This document shows positions 1 to 6,467 of a DNA stretch of 18,618 nucleotides, piece after piece; the first letter of the stretch is position 1; each line of letters begins with the position of its first letter. Source of the DNA: an uncultured Clostridia bacterium (GTDB taxonomy: Bacteria; Bacillota; Clostridia; UMGS1883). The notes beneath the pieces are model-generated. The model did no database searches. It was given only the letters and a program-made list of their open reading frames with translations, and was not told the origin of the DNA. The translations under genes were made by a program, and so were the position numbers. The stretch lies in assembly GCA_934454525.1 (NCBI GenBank), contig CAKSFM010000027.1, forward strand, positions 1 to 18,618, given 5' to 3'.

Positions 1-4
1 ATTT

Positions 5-39
5 AAAACAGCCATGGCTTTGTTGCCTATGGCTGTTTT
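5..39 (+). terminator. Terminator-like hairpin at left edge
   Basis: The arms AAAACAGCCAT (5-15) and ATGGCTGTTTT (29-39) are perfectly complementary, and an inner GGC/GCC pairing extends the stem past a one-base bulge. The right arm ends in a T run. The same right arm and the trailing GCGTTT recur in the hairpin before the virB6-like gene, so the two are probably copies of one element. It could be an intrinsic terminator or a leader attenuator. Confidence 0.55.
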
Positions 40-75
40 GCGTTTAAGTCGGCTCCGTATGGAATGTTATAACAG
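26..75 (+). repeat. Internally deleted copy of the virB6 leader and 5' end
   Basis: Bases 26-46 (GCCTATGGCTGTTTTGCGTTT and the next base) match 3654-3676 apart from run-length differences. Bases 50-75 match 3805-3830 at 25 of 26 positions, including 21 identical bases at 55-75. In the intact copy these two patches are about 130 bases apart; here they are nearly adjacent. The deleted part is what carries the ribosome binding site and start codon of the virB6-like gene. This is best read as a decayed partial duplication. Confidence 0.6.
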
Positions 76-145
76 TATTGTCATGTACAGCGGCAAAAAA
101 ATAATGCCGTTTTCTGCTTTTAAATCCTTTGTATCGAAAGTTTAT

Positions 146-193
146 CACGAAAACAAGATTATTACAAGCATATTATTACACGAAAACAAGATT
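146..193. repeat. 15-base direct repeat pair
   Basis: CACGAAAACAAGATT occurs exactly at 146-160 and again at 179-193, a 33-base period (about three helical turns). It lies about 70-115 bases before the PilT-VirD4 frame. It may be a binding site pair or a simple local duplication; nothing in the sequence decides between them. Confidence 0.4.
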
Positions 194-260
194 TTATTCG
201 AAAATTTGAAAATTACTGTGCCTGCGGCACATTTATATAGATTATAAAATTTGAAAGCGA

Positions 261-2612
261 GTGATGAAATTGTATGATATTTTGAGGAGCGCTATTCAAA
301 AAAGCGCTTCTGATATCCATGTAACCGAAAACAAAATCGGGTGGCTCAGGGTCCGCGGCACGTTAGAAAAATTTGAACGCGTTATACCTCTTGAAATGAT
401 TGACACGTTTGTTGAAATTGAAATGCCGTCGGTTTTAAATGCATACGAGGCTTTGCGGCAAGGGAAACGAATAAATCCGATTGACGGAGCATTTAAATTT
501 GAAGAACGCAGGTTCAGAGTGAATATTTATCTCGGGCTTGACGGGATAAACGTTGCAATAAGACTTCTCAGCGATGAAATTCTTCCGCTTGAGAAGCTTT
601 TTTTACCTCCGGAGGTAAAACCCTTTGCCCGGATAAAATCAGGCATGTATCTTGTGACGGGTTCGACAGGGAGCGGAAAATCAACAACGCTTGCATCGCT
701 GATTCACAGTATAAATGAGGAGAGAGCAGAGAACATATTAACAATTGAACAGCCGATAGAGTATATTCACAAGCCGATAAAAAGCCGGATTGAACAGATT
801 GAGGTCGGACTGCATGTTGACAGCTTTGAAACCGCAACGATTGCCGCCATGAGGCAAAATCCGAATATTATCTTTGTCGGAGAAATGAGAGAGCTTCAAA
901 CAATTCAGAATGCTGTAACGCTTGCGGAAACCGGGCATGTTGTGTACGGAACACTTCACGCAAAGAGCGTGATTGATTCAATCGACAGAATTATTGACGT
1001 GTTTCCGCCGGAGCAGCAGGAACAAATCCGCTTTCAGATTGCAAGGGTGCTTAAAGGTGTTATGCATCAGACGCTTGTTAAATCGAATGACAAAGTAATT
1101 CCTCTTGCGGAACAGATGGTTATTGATGAGGTTGTTTCGTCAATGATTCTCGGCAGACAGAAATCAAACGCGATTCGCGACCATCTTAGAAGCAAAGGGC
1201 TGAACGGTAACGTACATATAGTTGATAATGCGATAGGAATGTTTTTTGCAACCAGAGAAAACAGGAGACCGGGCGTTGAATACGGTTCCGGAAAATGGGG
1301 GATAGCAGCACAAATCGTAAAAAAATATGCGGATAAAGGCGATAAATTTCATAATCTGATATTGTCGCAAACTATGCGCATATGTCTTAATGCAAAATCC
1401 CACAGACGGAATCTTAACGTTTTGGTAATCGGCGGCACAGGCAGCGGTAAAACGCGATTTTATGCAAAACCGAATTTAATGCAGTGCAACACATCTTTTA
1501 TAGTAGCAGACCCGAAAGGCGAGATGCTCAGGGCTGTTGCCCCGCTTCTGCTCGAGAATGGGTATGATGTTAAGGTTTTTAACCTGATAACGCCGAGCAA
1601 TTCGGATGGATACAATCCGTTCGTTTATGTAAGAAGCGATGAAGATGTGATAAAGCTCATTACGAATCTGATACAAAATACCACTCCGAAAAATGCACAG
1701 CAAAACGACCCGTTTTGGGAAAAATCAGAAATTGCGCTGGATACTGCACTGATGCTTTATCTGCTGCATGAAGCTCCTCCGGAAGAACAGAATTTTGAAA
1801 TGCTGATGTTTATGATTGAAAATGCCGCAGCAATGGAGGACGATGAGGAATACCAATCCCCCGTTGATATACTTTTCGAGGCGCTTGAAGATGACAATCC
1901 GGAGCATATTGCATTAAAACAATACAAAACACAAGCATTTCAGGAGCTGTATTATAAGGCTGACCATATATATGACGGGGAGCTGCCGGTGCCTGTTCAT
2001 ATAGTAATGGACGAGTTTGCAAACGTGGCGCTTCCCGATAACTTTGAAAGGATTCTTGCGACAATGCGGTCAAGAAGAATTTCCGTAAGCATTATAATTC
2101 AGAATATGGCACAGCTCAAGGCGCTGTTTAAGGACAGCTGGGAAAACATTGTCGGAAACTGTGATACCATGCTGTATTTGGGAGGAAATGAGCAATCAAC
2201 ACATGAGTACATTTCGAAAATGCTCGGCAAGGAAACAATAGATACAAGGACAAGAGGAATAACAAGGGGTTCACACGGCTCAAGCAACACAAATTATCAA
2301 AATGCCGGGCGTGAGCTTTTAACACTTGACGAAGTGCGTTTGCTTGATAACAGCAACGCACTTATTTTTATTCGCGGAGAAAAACCCATTATGGATAAGA
2401 AGTTCGATATTACATCGCATCCGAATATCGGATTTACATCGGATGGCGGCAATCTTGCATATACACACAATAAAGAAGGCAAATATTTCAGAAAAAATCT
2501 GTCGGACGGTTTGCCAGTTTCGGATGATACGGTTATCGATATGGAGGCGGTAAGACAAAGTCCGATAGAAATAATAAACATTCAGGAAGAAAATATTAAC
2601 GGGGGTAGTTGA
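261..2612 (+). CDS. PilT-like retraction ATPase fused in frame to VirD4-like coupling protein
   Basis: Residues 1 to about 325 read as a whole PilT-type twitching ATPase: an ASDIH start motif, Walker A GSTGSGKS at 134-141, an Asp-box-like EQPIEYIH, a Walker B region with GEMRE, and a HAKSVIDSIDRIIDVFP His-box. From about residue 335 (RRPGVEYGSGKWG) it becomes a Firmicute VirD4/TraG-type coupling ATPase, with a second Walker A GGTGSGKT (391-398), DPKGE, and Walker B IVMDEF with D584-E585. The membrane-spanning N-terminus normal for VirD4 is absent; PilT stands in its place. Compared with the family as I know it, about 70 residues are also missing between QYK and TQAFQ (554-558). The start may be GTG 261 or ATG 264, and the ribosome binding site is weak. 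The frame has no stop over 783 codons. It may be a working chimera, a gene fossil or an assembly chimera. Domain identities are secure; function is not. Confidence 0.85.
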   Translation: MMKLYDILRSAIQKSASDIHVTENKIGWLRVRGTLEKFERVIPLEMIDTFVEIEMPSVLNAYEALRQGKRINPIDGAFKFEERRFRVNIYLGLDGINVAIRLLSDEILPLEKLFLPPEVKPFARIKSGMYLVTGSTGSGKSTTLASLIHSINEERAENILTIEQPIEYIHKPIKSRIEQIEVGLHVDSFETATIAAMRQNPNIIFVGEMRELQTIQNAVTLAETGHVVYGTLHAKSVIDSIDRIIDVFPPEQQEQIRFQIARVLKGVMHQTLVKSNDKVIPLAEQMVIDEVVSSMILGRQKSNAIRDHLRSKGLNGNVHIVDNAIGMFFATRENRRPGVEYGSGKWGIAAQIVKKYADKGDKFHNLILSQTMRICLNAKSHRRNLNVLVIGGTGSGKTRFYAKPNLMQCNTSFIVADPKGEMLRAVAPLLLENGYDVKVFNLITPSNSDGYNPFVYVRSDEDVIKLITNLIQNTTPKNAQQNDPFWEKSEIALDTALMLYLLHEAPPEEQNFEMLMFMIENAAAMEDDEEYQSPVDILFEALEDDNPEHIALKQYKTQAFQELYYKADHIYDGELPVPVHIVMDEFANVALPDNFERILATMRSRRISVSIIIQNMAQLKALFKDSWENIVGNCDTMLYLGGNEQSTHEYISKMLGKETIDTRTRGITRGSHGSSNTNYQNAGRELLTLDEVRLLDNSNALIFIRGEKPIMDKKFDITSHPNIGFTSDGGNLAYTHNKEGKYFRKNLSDGLPVSDDTVIDMEAVRQSPIEIINIQEENINGGS

Positions 2613-2616
2613 TTCA

Positions 2617-2928
2617 ATGAAAATAAAGAAGATAACAACGGGGTTCGGCATAACAAAGAAAATTCTTTTTTCGGCCGGTGCAGTTCTTGTGATTCTCACC
2701 GGAACGGCCTTTGCCGAAGGAGACCCGCTTACGGCAATAAACAATCTTTCAACATTTATCTTTTCGGCAATAAAAGCGATAGGAATGATTCTGCTTGGGT
2801 TCGGTATTGTGCAGATAGGACTGTCGCTGAAATCTCACGACGCATCGCAGAGAGCAAACGGCTTTCTGACTTTCTTCGGCGGCGTCATCATTGCATTTGC
2901 GAAAGACATTCTTGATATGATTATCTGA
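2617..2928 (+). CDS. Small VirB2/Maff2-like membrane protein of the transfer apparatus
   Basis: This is a 103-residue, very hydrophobic protein. Its N-terminal stretch (about 15-33) resembles a signal peptide ending in a TAFA-EGD cleavage-like site. It is followed by two predicted membrane helices, roughly 44-66 and 82-101, joined by a short polar loop (KSHDASQRANG). Small two-helix proteins of this kind sit next to the coupling protein gene in Tn1549/CTn-type elements and are labelled Maff2 or VirB2/TrbC-like pilin. The GGGGGTAG ribosome binding site overlaps the end of the upstream fusion gene and the start is 4 bases after its stop, so the two are co-translated. Role as a pilin or channel subunit is inferred from size, topology and place. 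Confidence 0.7.
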   Translation: MKIKKITTGFGITKKILFSAGAVLVILTGTAFAEGDPLTAINNLSTFIFSAIKAIGMILLGFGIVQIGLSLKSHDASQRANGFLTFFGGVIIAFAKDILDMII

Positions 2929-2937
2929 ACGTTCAGA
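2924..2937. promoter_or_regulatory. Perfect 14-base palindrome over the stop of the VirB2-like gene
   Basis: TCTGAACGTTCAGA is a perfect loop-free palindrome covering the TGA stop and running into the gap before the toxin-antitoxin promoter. With no loop it is unlikely to form an RNA hairpin, so it would more likely be a dimeric protein-binding site. It could also mark the edge of the inserted toxin-antitoxin cassette. It may simply be chance. Confidence 0.35.
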
Positions 2938-2981
2938 CATAATGTAAAAAATATATTAAACTGCTGTCATATTTTCTGTTT

Positions 2982-3014
2982 TGCATTGACAATGCACGTA
3001 TTTTGCGGTACAAT
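2982..3014 (+). promoter_or_regulatory. Toxin-antitoxin promoter with palindrome over the -35 box
   Basis: A consensus -35 TTGACA (2986-2991), a 17-base spacer and -10 TACAAT (3009-3014) stand 30 bases before the antitoxin start. A perfect inverted repeat TGCATT-GAC-AATGCA (2982-2996) covers the -35 box. RelB/DinJ antitoxins are ribbon-helix-helix proteins that repress their own operons, so this palindrome is the obvious candidate operator. Confidence 0.75.
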
Positions 3015-3043
3015 GAATATACTAACACAGAGGAGGTAATCTT

Positions 3044-3310
3044 ATGGCAACAGTTAATATGAGTATTCGTATGGACACTGAGTTAAAAAAACAAGCCGAG
3101 GCTATGCTTTCCGATATGGGACTTAATATGACAACCGCTATGAATATGTTTTTACGGCAAGTTGTCAGACAAGGAAGAATTCCGTTTGAAATAGCAACCG
3201 ATATTCCTAATGCCGAAACGCTTGCCGCTATTAACGATGTAAACAATAATCGGAATGTGAGCAAGGCGTATGACAGTATGGAAGAGCTTATGAGGGACTT
3301 AAATGCTTAA
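3044..3310 (+). CDS. RelB/DinJ-family antitoxin
   Basis: This 88-residue protein starts with the typical RelB/DinJ ribbon-helix-helix segment (NMSIRMDTELKKQAEAMLSD, then MTTAMNMFLRQVV), which makes the DNA-binding beta-strand and dimer core. The C-terminal half, rich in Asn, Glu and Asp, would wrap around and neutralise the toxin. An AGGAGG ribosome binding site at 3031-3036 fixes the ATG at 3044. It overlaps the toxin gene by 8 bases, as expected for translational coupling. It also likely represses the promoter just upstream. The pair sits between two conjugation genes but has its own promoter, so it is probably an addiction cassette of the mobile element. Family assignment is firm. Confidence 0.9.
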   Translation: MATVNMSIRMDTELKKQAEAMLSDMGLNMTTAMNMFLRQVVRQGRIPFEIATDIPNAETLAAINDVNNNRNVSKAYDSMEELMRDLNA

Positions 3311-3575
3311 AGTACGATACTCCAATAAGTTCAAAAAAGATTTTAAGGCGATTATAAAGCGGGGATACGATATTACCTTGTTTGAAGATGTTGTAGGTCT
3401 TTTGCGTGAAGAAAAACCACTTCCGGAAAAATACTGTGACCATTCGTTGAGGGGTGAATATATGGGGCATCGTGAATGCCATATATCACCCGACTGGCTT
3501 CTCATATACAAGGTTGAAAATGATATGATTACACTATCCTTAACCCGAACGGGAACGCACAGCGACTTGTTTTAG
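3303..3575 (+). CDS. YafQ/RelE-family toxin, probable ribosome-dependent mRNA nuclease
   Basis: The 90-residue product has the RelE/YafQ toxin layout. A basic N-terminal helix (KFKKDFKAIIKRGYD) is followed by the LRGEYMGHRECHISPDWLLIYKVEND core and a C-terminal LTRTGTHSDLF. In YafQ the late catalytic His lies in the matching TGTHSxLF motif, seen here near residue 86, and His/Asp residues in the HRECHISPDW segment are also kept. YafQ cuts mRNA on the ribosome. The gene starts inside the antitoxin stop region, with no ribosome binding site of its own, so toxin output depends on antitoxin translation. All key residues appear intact, so the toxin is probably active and held by its partner. Confidence 0.9.
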   Translation: MLKVRYSNKFKKDFKAIIKRGYDITLFEDVVGLLREEKPLPEKYCDHSLRGEYMGHRECHISPDWLLIYKVENDMITLSLTRTGTHSDLF

Positions 3576-3599
3576 TATTTAACTGAATAACAAAATCAA

Positions 3600-3668
3600 A
3601 AACAGTCATAGCTGCATAAAGCGGTTAGGCATAACAGACTCGAATCTGTTATGCCTATGGCTGTTTTT
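3600..3668 (+). terminator. Long two-part hairpin with T tail before the virB6-like gene
   Basis: An inner perfect 12-base stem, AGGCATAACAGA (3627-3638) with TCTGTTATGCCT (3645-3656), has a six-base loop. Outside it, AAACAGTCATAG (3600-3611) pairs with CTATGGCTGTTT (3655-3666) with one G-U pair, and a run of five Ts ends the right arm. It could end the toxin-antitoxin transcript or act as an attenuator for the downstream transfer genes. Its right side is shared with the hairpin at the left edge of the window. Confidence 0.7.
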
Positions 3669-3694
3669 GCGTTTTAGGAGGAGGTGAATTACCT

Positions 3695-4534
3695 TTGAGT
3701 GATAACTGGATTGTCGCAAACTTGGAAAATGCTTTTGAAACTTGGAATGATAAAATGACGGAAATATGGCAGCTTATCACGACCTCGCCGCAAACCTTTA
3801 AAGGCGGCGCCGTATGGAATGTTATAACAGGTATAAACGGGGGACTTCAAGCCATCGGACTTGGCTTGCTGGTCCTCTTTTTTGCTATGAGCATATTCAA
3901 AAGCACGGCTTCTTTTCGTGATTTTCAGCGGCCGGAATATGCCCTAAAGCATTTTATCCGCTTTTGTGCTGCAAAGGTGGCTGTCACACATGCAATGGAT
4001 TTAATGACGGTCATCTATTCAATATGCGGCGGAGTTGCGGAACAGATTGCCGGCTCTCTCGGAGGAATTGGCAGAGCGTCCGTGTCGCTGCCCTCGGCTA
4101 TAGAAGCAGTGGTGGAGGACGCCGGATTTTGGGCATCAATTCCTTTATGGCTTGTTACGATACTCGGAAGCCTGTTTATAACCGTGTTGTCATTTGTTAT
4201 GATAATGTCGGTCTACGGCAGATTTTTCCGGCTATATATGTATACGGCGCTTGCGCCGGTGCCGCTCGCGTCCTTTGCGGGTGAAGGAACATCGGAAACC
4301 GGAAAGCATTTTATCAAATCGTATATCGGGGTGTGCCTTGAAAGTGCAGTGATAATACTTGCCTGTGTTTTGTATTCTGCATTTGCAAGCTCAGGCGCAC
4401 CCGCTCTCGATACAAGTATAACAACGGTCACAATGATTTGGAAATATATCGGCGAAGTGATTTTTAATATGCTTGTTTTGGTTGGTCTTATAAAAGGCTC
4501 TGACAGAGTCTTAAAAGAAATGCTGGGAACTTAG
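3695..4534 (+). CDS. VirB6/TrbL-like multi-pass conjugation membrane protein
   Basis: This 279-residue protein has about five or six membrane helices, among them GLQAIGLGLLVLFFAMSIF (around 50-68), SIPLWLVTILGSLFITVLSF (around 148-168), and hydrophobic blocks near 205-230 and 245-262. Sequence features such as the N-terminal amphipathic stretch (WNDKMTEIWQLITTSPQTF) and RFFRLYMYTALAPVPLASF match the CD1112-type VirB6/TrbL proteins of Clostridia elements. It would form part of the inner-membrane channel. The start is TTG 3695, set by GGAGGAGGTGA at 3678-3688. The PrgI gene follows after 10 bases. Length is normal for the family and no break is seen. A partial copy of its 5' end is found at 50-75. 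Confidence 0.85.
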   Translation: MSDNWIVANLENAFETWNDKMTEIWQLITTSPQTFKGGAVWNVITGINGGLQAIGLGLLVLFFAMSIFKSTASFRDFQRPEYALKHFIRFCAAKVAVTHAMDLMTVIYSICGGVAEQIAGSLGGIGRASVSLPSAIEAVVEDAGFWASIPLWLVTILGSLFITVLSFVMIMSVYGRFFRLYMYTALAPVPLASFAGEGTSETGKHFIKSYIGVCLESAVIILACVLYSAFASSGAPALDTSITTVTMIWKYIGEVIFNMLVLVGLIKGSDRVLKEMLGT

Positions 4535-4544
4535 GAGGTGCAGC

Positions 4545-4955
4545 TTGGAAATAAGAATTAATAAAGAAATAAAAGACTATCACGAAAGCTTGTTTTTCGG
4601 ATTGTCAACAAGGCAATTTGCCTGTTCGCTAGCTGCTTTGGGTGCGGCTGTCGGCATGTATTTCGGTCTCGGAGGATTTTTCGGAAAAGAAACGGTGTCG
4701 TGGCTTTGCATTATCTGCGCCGCGCCTCTTGCCGCGGCAGGATTTTTCAGATATAACGGGCTGAATTTCGAACAGTTTGCGGCTTCCTTTATATACAGTG
4801 AATTTATATGTTCGGGTGTGCGGACTTACAGAAGCGAAAACTTCATGCATGAAGCATATGAGGAGGTGATACGTGATGTTTCTGTTCAAAAAAAGGATAG
4901 GCGCAAAGGAAAAAAGAAGAATACCGAGGTCTGTGCAGCAGTCGATTCCGATTGA
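4545..4955 (+). CDS. PrgI-family conjugation protein
   Basis: This 136-residue protein opens with EIRINKEIKDYHESLFFGLSTRQF, the typical PrgI start. Two membrane helices follow at roughly 25-45 and 52-70, then a cytoplasmic tail ending in a run of lysines. PrgI proteins (VirB3-like in place) sit between the VirB6 and VirB4 homologues in Gram-positive type IV secretion systems and are thought to anchor the VirB4 ATPase. The start is TTG 4545, preceded by AGGAGGTG at 4533-4540. Its last 80 bases overlap the start of the virB4 gene in another frame, giving tight coupling. Confidence 0.85.
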   Translation: MEIRINKEIKDYHESLFFGLSTRQFACSLAALGAAVGMYFGLGGFFGKETVSWLCIICAAPLAAAGFFRYNGLNFEQFAASFIYSEFICSGVRTYRSENFMHEAYEEVIRDVSVQKKDRRKGKKKNTEVCAAVDSD

Positions 4956-6117
4956 CAGATTGTATAAGGACGGAATTTTTAAATGCGGCAGCGTCTTTTC
5001 AAAAACGTGGAGGTTTTCGGATATAAATTACGCCGTGGCTTCCGATGACGACAGGCTTTCGATGTTCCTTTCACATTCGGCGCTGATAAACGGGCTGCCG
5101 ACAGACGCAACGGCAAAGATAAGCGTATTTAACAGAAGTCTGAGCCGGGAAGTTTTGTCCGGTCTTGCGACATTCAACGGCAATACAAGCTACAGCGTTT
5201 ATGCAAAGGAGCTTGGAGAAATATTTGCGGACAAAATGGCTGAAAGCAATAATATAGTTCATGATAAGTATATTATGGTTTCAAGCGAAAAAAAGAATAT
5301 TGAGGAATCGAGAACATTTTTCACGCGTGTGGGAAATGATCTGACGGCTGATTTTGCAAAGCTGTCATCAAAAATTACGGAGCTCGGATATAAAGAGAGG
5401 CTTCGTATATTTCACGATTTTTTCAAAAACGGTGACAGGGAAGCGTTTGATTTTGATATGAAGCGCGATATTGTGAAAGGGCGGCATTTTAAAGATGCGA
5501 TTTGCCCCGACAGCATTGAATTTAAAAGCGACCATATTCGAATGGGAGATAAATTTGCAAGAGTGATTTTTTTGAAAGAATATCCGTCGTTTTTAAAGGA
5601 CAGCATGTTGTCGGAGCTGACGGATTTTTCACGCAGTATGATGCTTTCCGTTGATATCCGCCCGATTGCAACGGACGAAGCTGTAAAAGAGGTTCAAAAA
5701 AAGCTGCTTGCAGTTGAAACGGATATTACAAAATGGCAGCAGAAGCAAAATATGAATAACAATTTTTCCGCAAATGTTCCGTACAGCCTTGAACAGATGC
5801 GGAGCGAAATAAAAGAGTTTCTTGACGATCTGACAACCCGTGACCAAAGAATGATGTTTGTAACGGTGACCCTCGTGCATACTGCAAATACCATTGACGA
5901 GCTTAATAATGACACGGAAACGCTTCTTGCCATCGGAAGAAAGCATTTGTGCAATTTTGCAGTATTTAAGTATCAGCAGGAGGACGGTTTCAATACTGTT
6001 CTGCCGTACGGATTGTTAAGGGTGAAGACCGAGAGAACACTCACCACAGAGAGCACGGCTGTTTTGATACCGTACATCTGCAGTATATTCGGCGAGATTA
6101 TGATTTTGCATATATGA
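4876..6117 (+). pseudogene. VirB4-like conjugation ATPase, 3' half missing
   Basis: The 413 residues match the N-terminal half of VirB4/TraE ATPases of Clostridia elements: RSVQQSIPIDRLYKDGIF, the YSVYAKELGEIFADK region, FLKEYPSFLKDSMLSELTDF, then GLLRVKTERTLTTESTAVLIPY. In the family this is followed by the GGIYYGVN stretch and the Walker A motif. Here the frame instead leaves the family after about base 6075 and stops 13 codons later. The protein therefore has no Walker A or B and cannot be an ATPase; normal length is about 800 residues. ATG 4876 is preferred over GTG 4873 because of its spacing to AGGAGGTGA (4861-4869). The DNA beyond the break carries an unrelated gene on the other strand, so the cause is a deletion or rearrangement rather than a point stop. 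Confidence 0.85.
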
Positions 6118-6237
6118 TGACAATGCATCAAGTATGAAATTCATATCTTTTCTTGTACTTGCAGTGTAAGCTTCTTTATCTAATAGTTCATTTAGGCGAT
6201 CTATTAGATATTTTAATGATTTAATATTATTTTCCAT
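6016..6237 (-). CDS. Small protein with own promoter and operator, C-terminus probably lost at the virB4 junction
   Basis: The frame is 73 codons from ATG at 6237, with AGGAGG (6245-6250 on the other strand) correctly placed. About the first 54 residues lie in DNA unrelated to virB4 and form a helical, charged protein (SLKYLIDRLNELLDKEAYTA, then FILDALSSYM). The last residues are antisense virB4 and are probably not original. The pattern of a helix, a turn and LDALxxY loosely recalls small Spo0E-like phosphatases, but the usual SQ before LD is missing, so I do not assign a family. The clean promoter, operator and ribosome binding site argue that it was, and may still be, an expressed gene. 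Its 3' end was likely cut in the same event that cut virB4. Confidence 0.45.
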   Translation of the reverse strand: MENNIKSLKYLIDRLNELLDKEAYTASTRKDMNFILDALSSYMQNHNLAEYTADVRYQNSRALCGECSLGLHP

Positions 6238-6257
6238 TTGGAAACCTCCTGTAGTTT

Positions 6258-6274
6258 ATTGTGAATCTCACAAT
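6258..6274 (-). promoter_or_regulatory. Palindromic operator at the start of transcription of the small minus-strand gene
   Basis: ATTGTGA-ATC-TCACAAT is a perfect inverted repeat with 7-base arms and a 3-base centre. It lies between the -10 box and the ribosome binding site and covers the expected transcription start, a classic repressor position. No gene for its regulator is evident in the window. Confidence 0.6.
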
Positions 6275-6277
6275 TTA

Positions 6278-6305
6278 ATTATACAGGAGCGAAATGGTTA
6301 TTCAA
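6278..6305 (-). promoter_or_regulatory. Sigma-A type promoter for the small minus-strand gene
   Basis: Read on the minus strand, TTGAAT (6305-6300), a 16-base spacer and a perfect TATAAT (6283-6278) form a good promoter 41 bases before the ATG. Its presence and the operator next to it support real regulated expression leftward toward virB4, which would give antisense RNA over the virB4 3' end. Confidence 0.7.
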
Positions 6306-6318
6306 GGAGATGTGAAGG

Positions 6319-6346
6319 AATACGGCAATATAACCGTATTTTCTTA
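6319..6346 (+). terminator. Weak terminator-like hairpin
   Basis: AATACGG (6319-6325) and CCGTATT (6334-6340) form a 7-base stem with an 8-base loop, followed by TTTCTT. It could end rightward transcripts from the virB4 remnant. It is short and AT-rich at its base, so this is tentative. Confidence 0.35.
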
Positions 6347-6398
6347 TTTATGTCGGATAACCAATTACCTGAAATAAACTAAACCCGGAAGAGAATAG

Positions 6399-6442
6399 CA
6401 AAACAAGCGGCAGTCGCGTTTATGCAGCTGCCGCTTGTTTTG
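6399..6442 (+). terminator. Strong hairpin in the leader of the NlpC/P60 gene
   Basis: CAAAACAAGCGGCAG (6399-6413) pairs perfectly over 15 bases with CTGCCGCTTGTTTTG (6428-6442) around a 14-base loop that contains GCGTTTATG. The stem has a GC-rich top and a TTGTTTTG right side, like an intrinsic terminator. It ends 25 bases before the TTG start of the hydrolase gene. A terminator placed so close to a start suggests attenuation or antitermination control of the transfer genes rather than an ordinary operon end. Confidence 0.7.
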
Positions 6443-6467
6443 TTAGTTATGTGAGAGGGGTGACGGA

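Larger units (their letters stand above)
1..260. other. Non-coding left edge with remnants of conjugation-gene leader DNA
   Basis: No convincing gene lies here; the open frame at 14-247 has no ribosome binding site and no recognisable content. The stretch holds a terminator-like hairpin (5-39), two patches matching the leader and start of the virB6-like gene further right, and a weak hairpin at 91-109 (CGGCA/TGCCG followed by Ts). It also has a 15-base direct repeat (146-160 and 179-193) and a small inverted repeat, TGTGCC-TGC-GGCACA, at 217-231. A promoter for the following gene must lie here or upstream, but I could not find a well-spaced -35/-10 pair. The low-complexity, A/T-rich character suggests decayed intergenic DNA. 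Confidence 0.5.

Noticed and set aside
146..193. Possible CRISPR or iteron array
   Set aside because: There are only two copies of a 15-base repeat, with no further units or replication gene.
14..247. 77-codon open frame at the left edge
   Set aside because: It has no ribosome binding site, overlaps a hairpin and repeats, and has no coherent protein features.
2319..2744. 141-codon minus-strand frame over the VirD4 and VirB2-like genes
   Set aside because: It is antisense to two recognised genes and lacks a start signal.
6294..6377. 27-codon frame with AGGAG a few bases before its ATG
   Set aside because: It overlaps the minus-strand promoter, is very short and contains a hairpin; it is more likely chance, though a gene remnant is possible.
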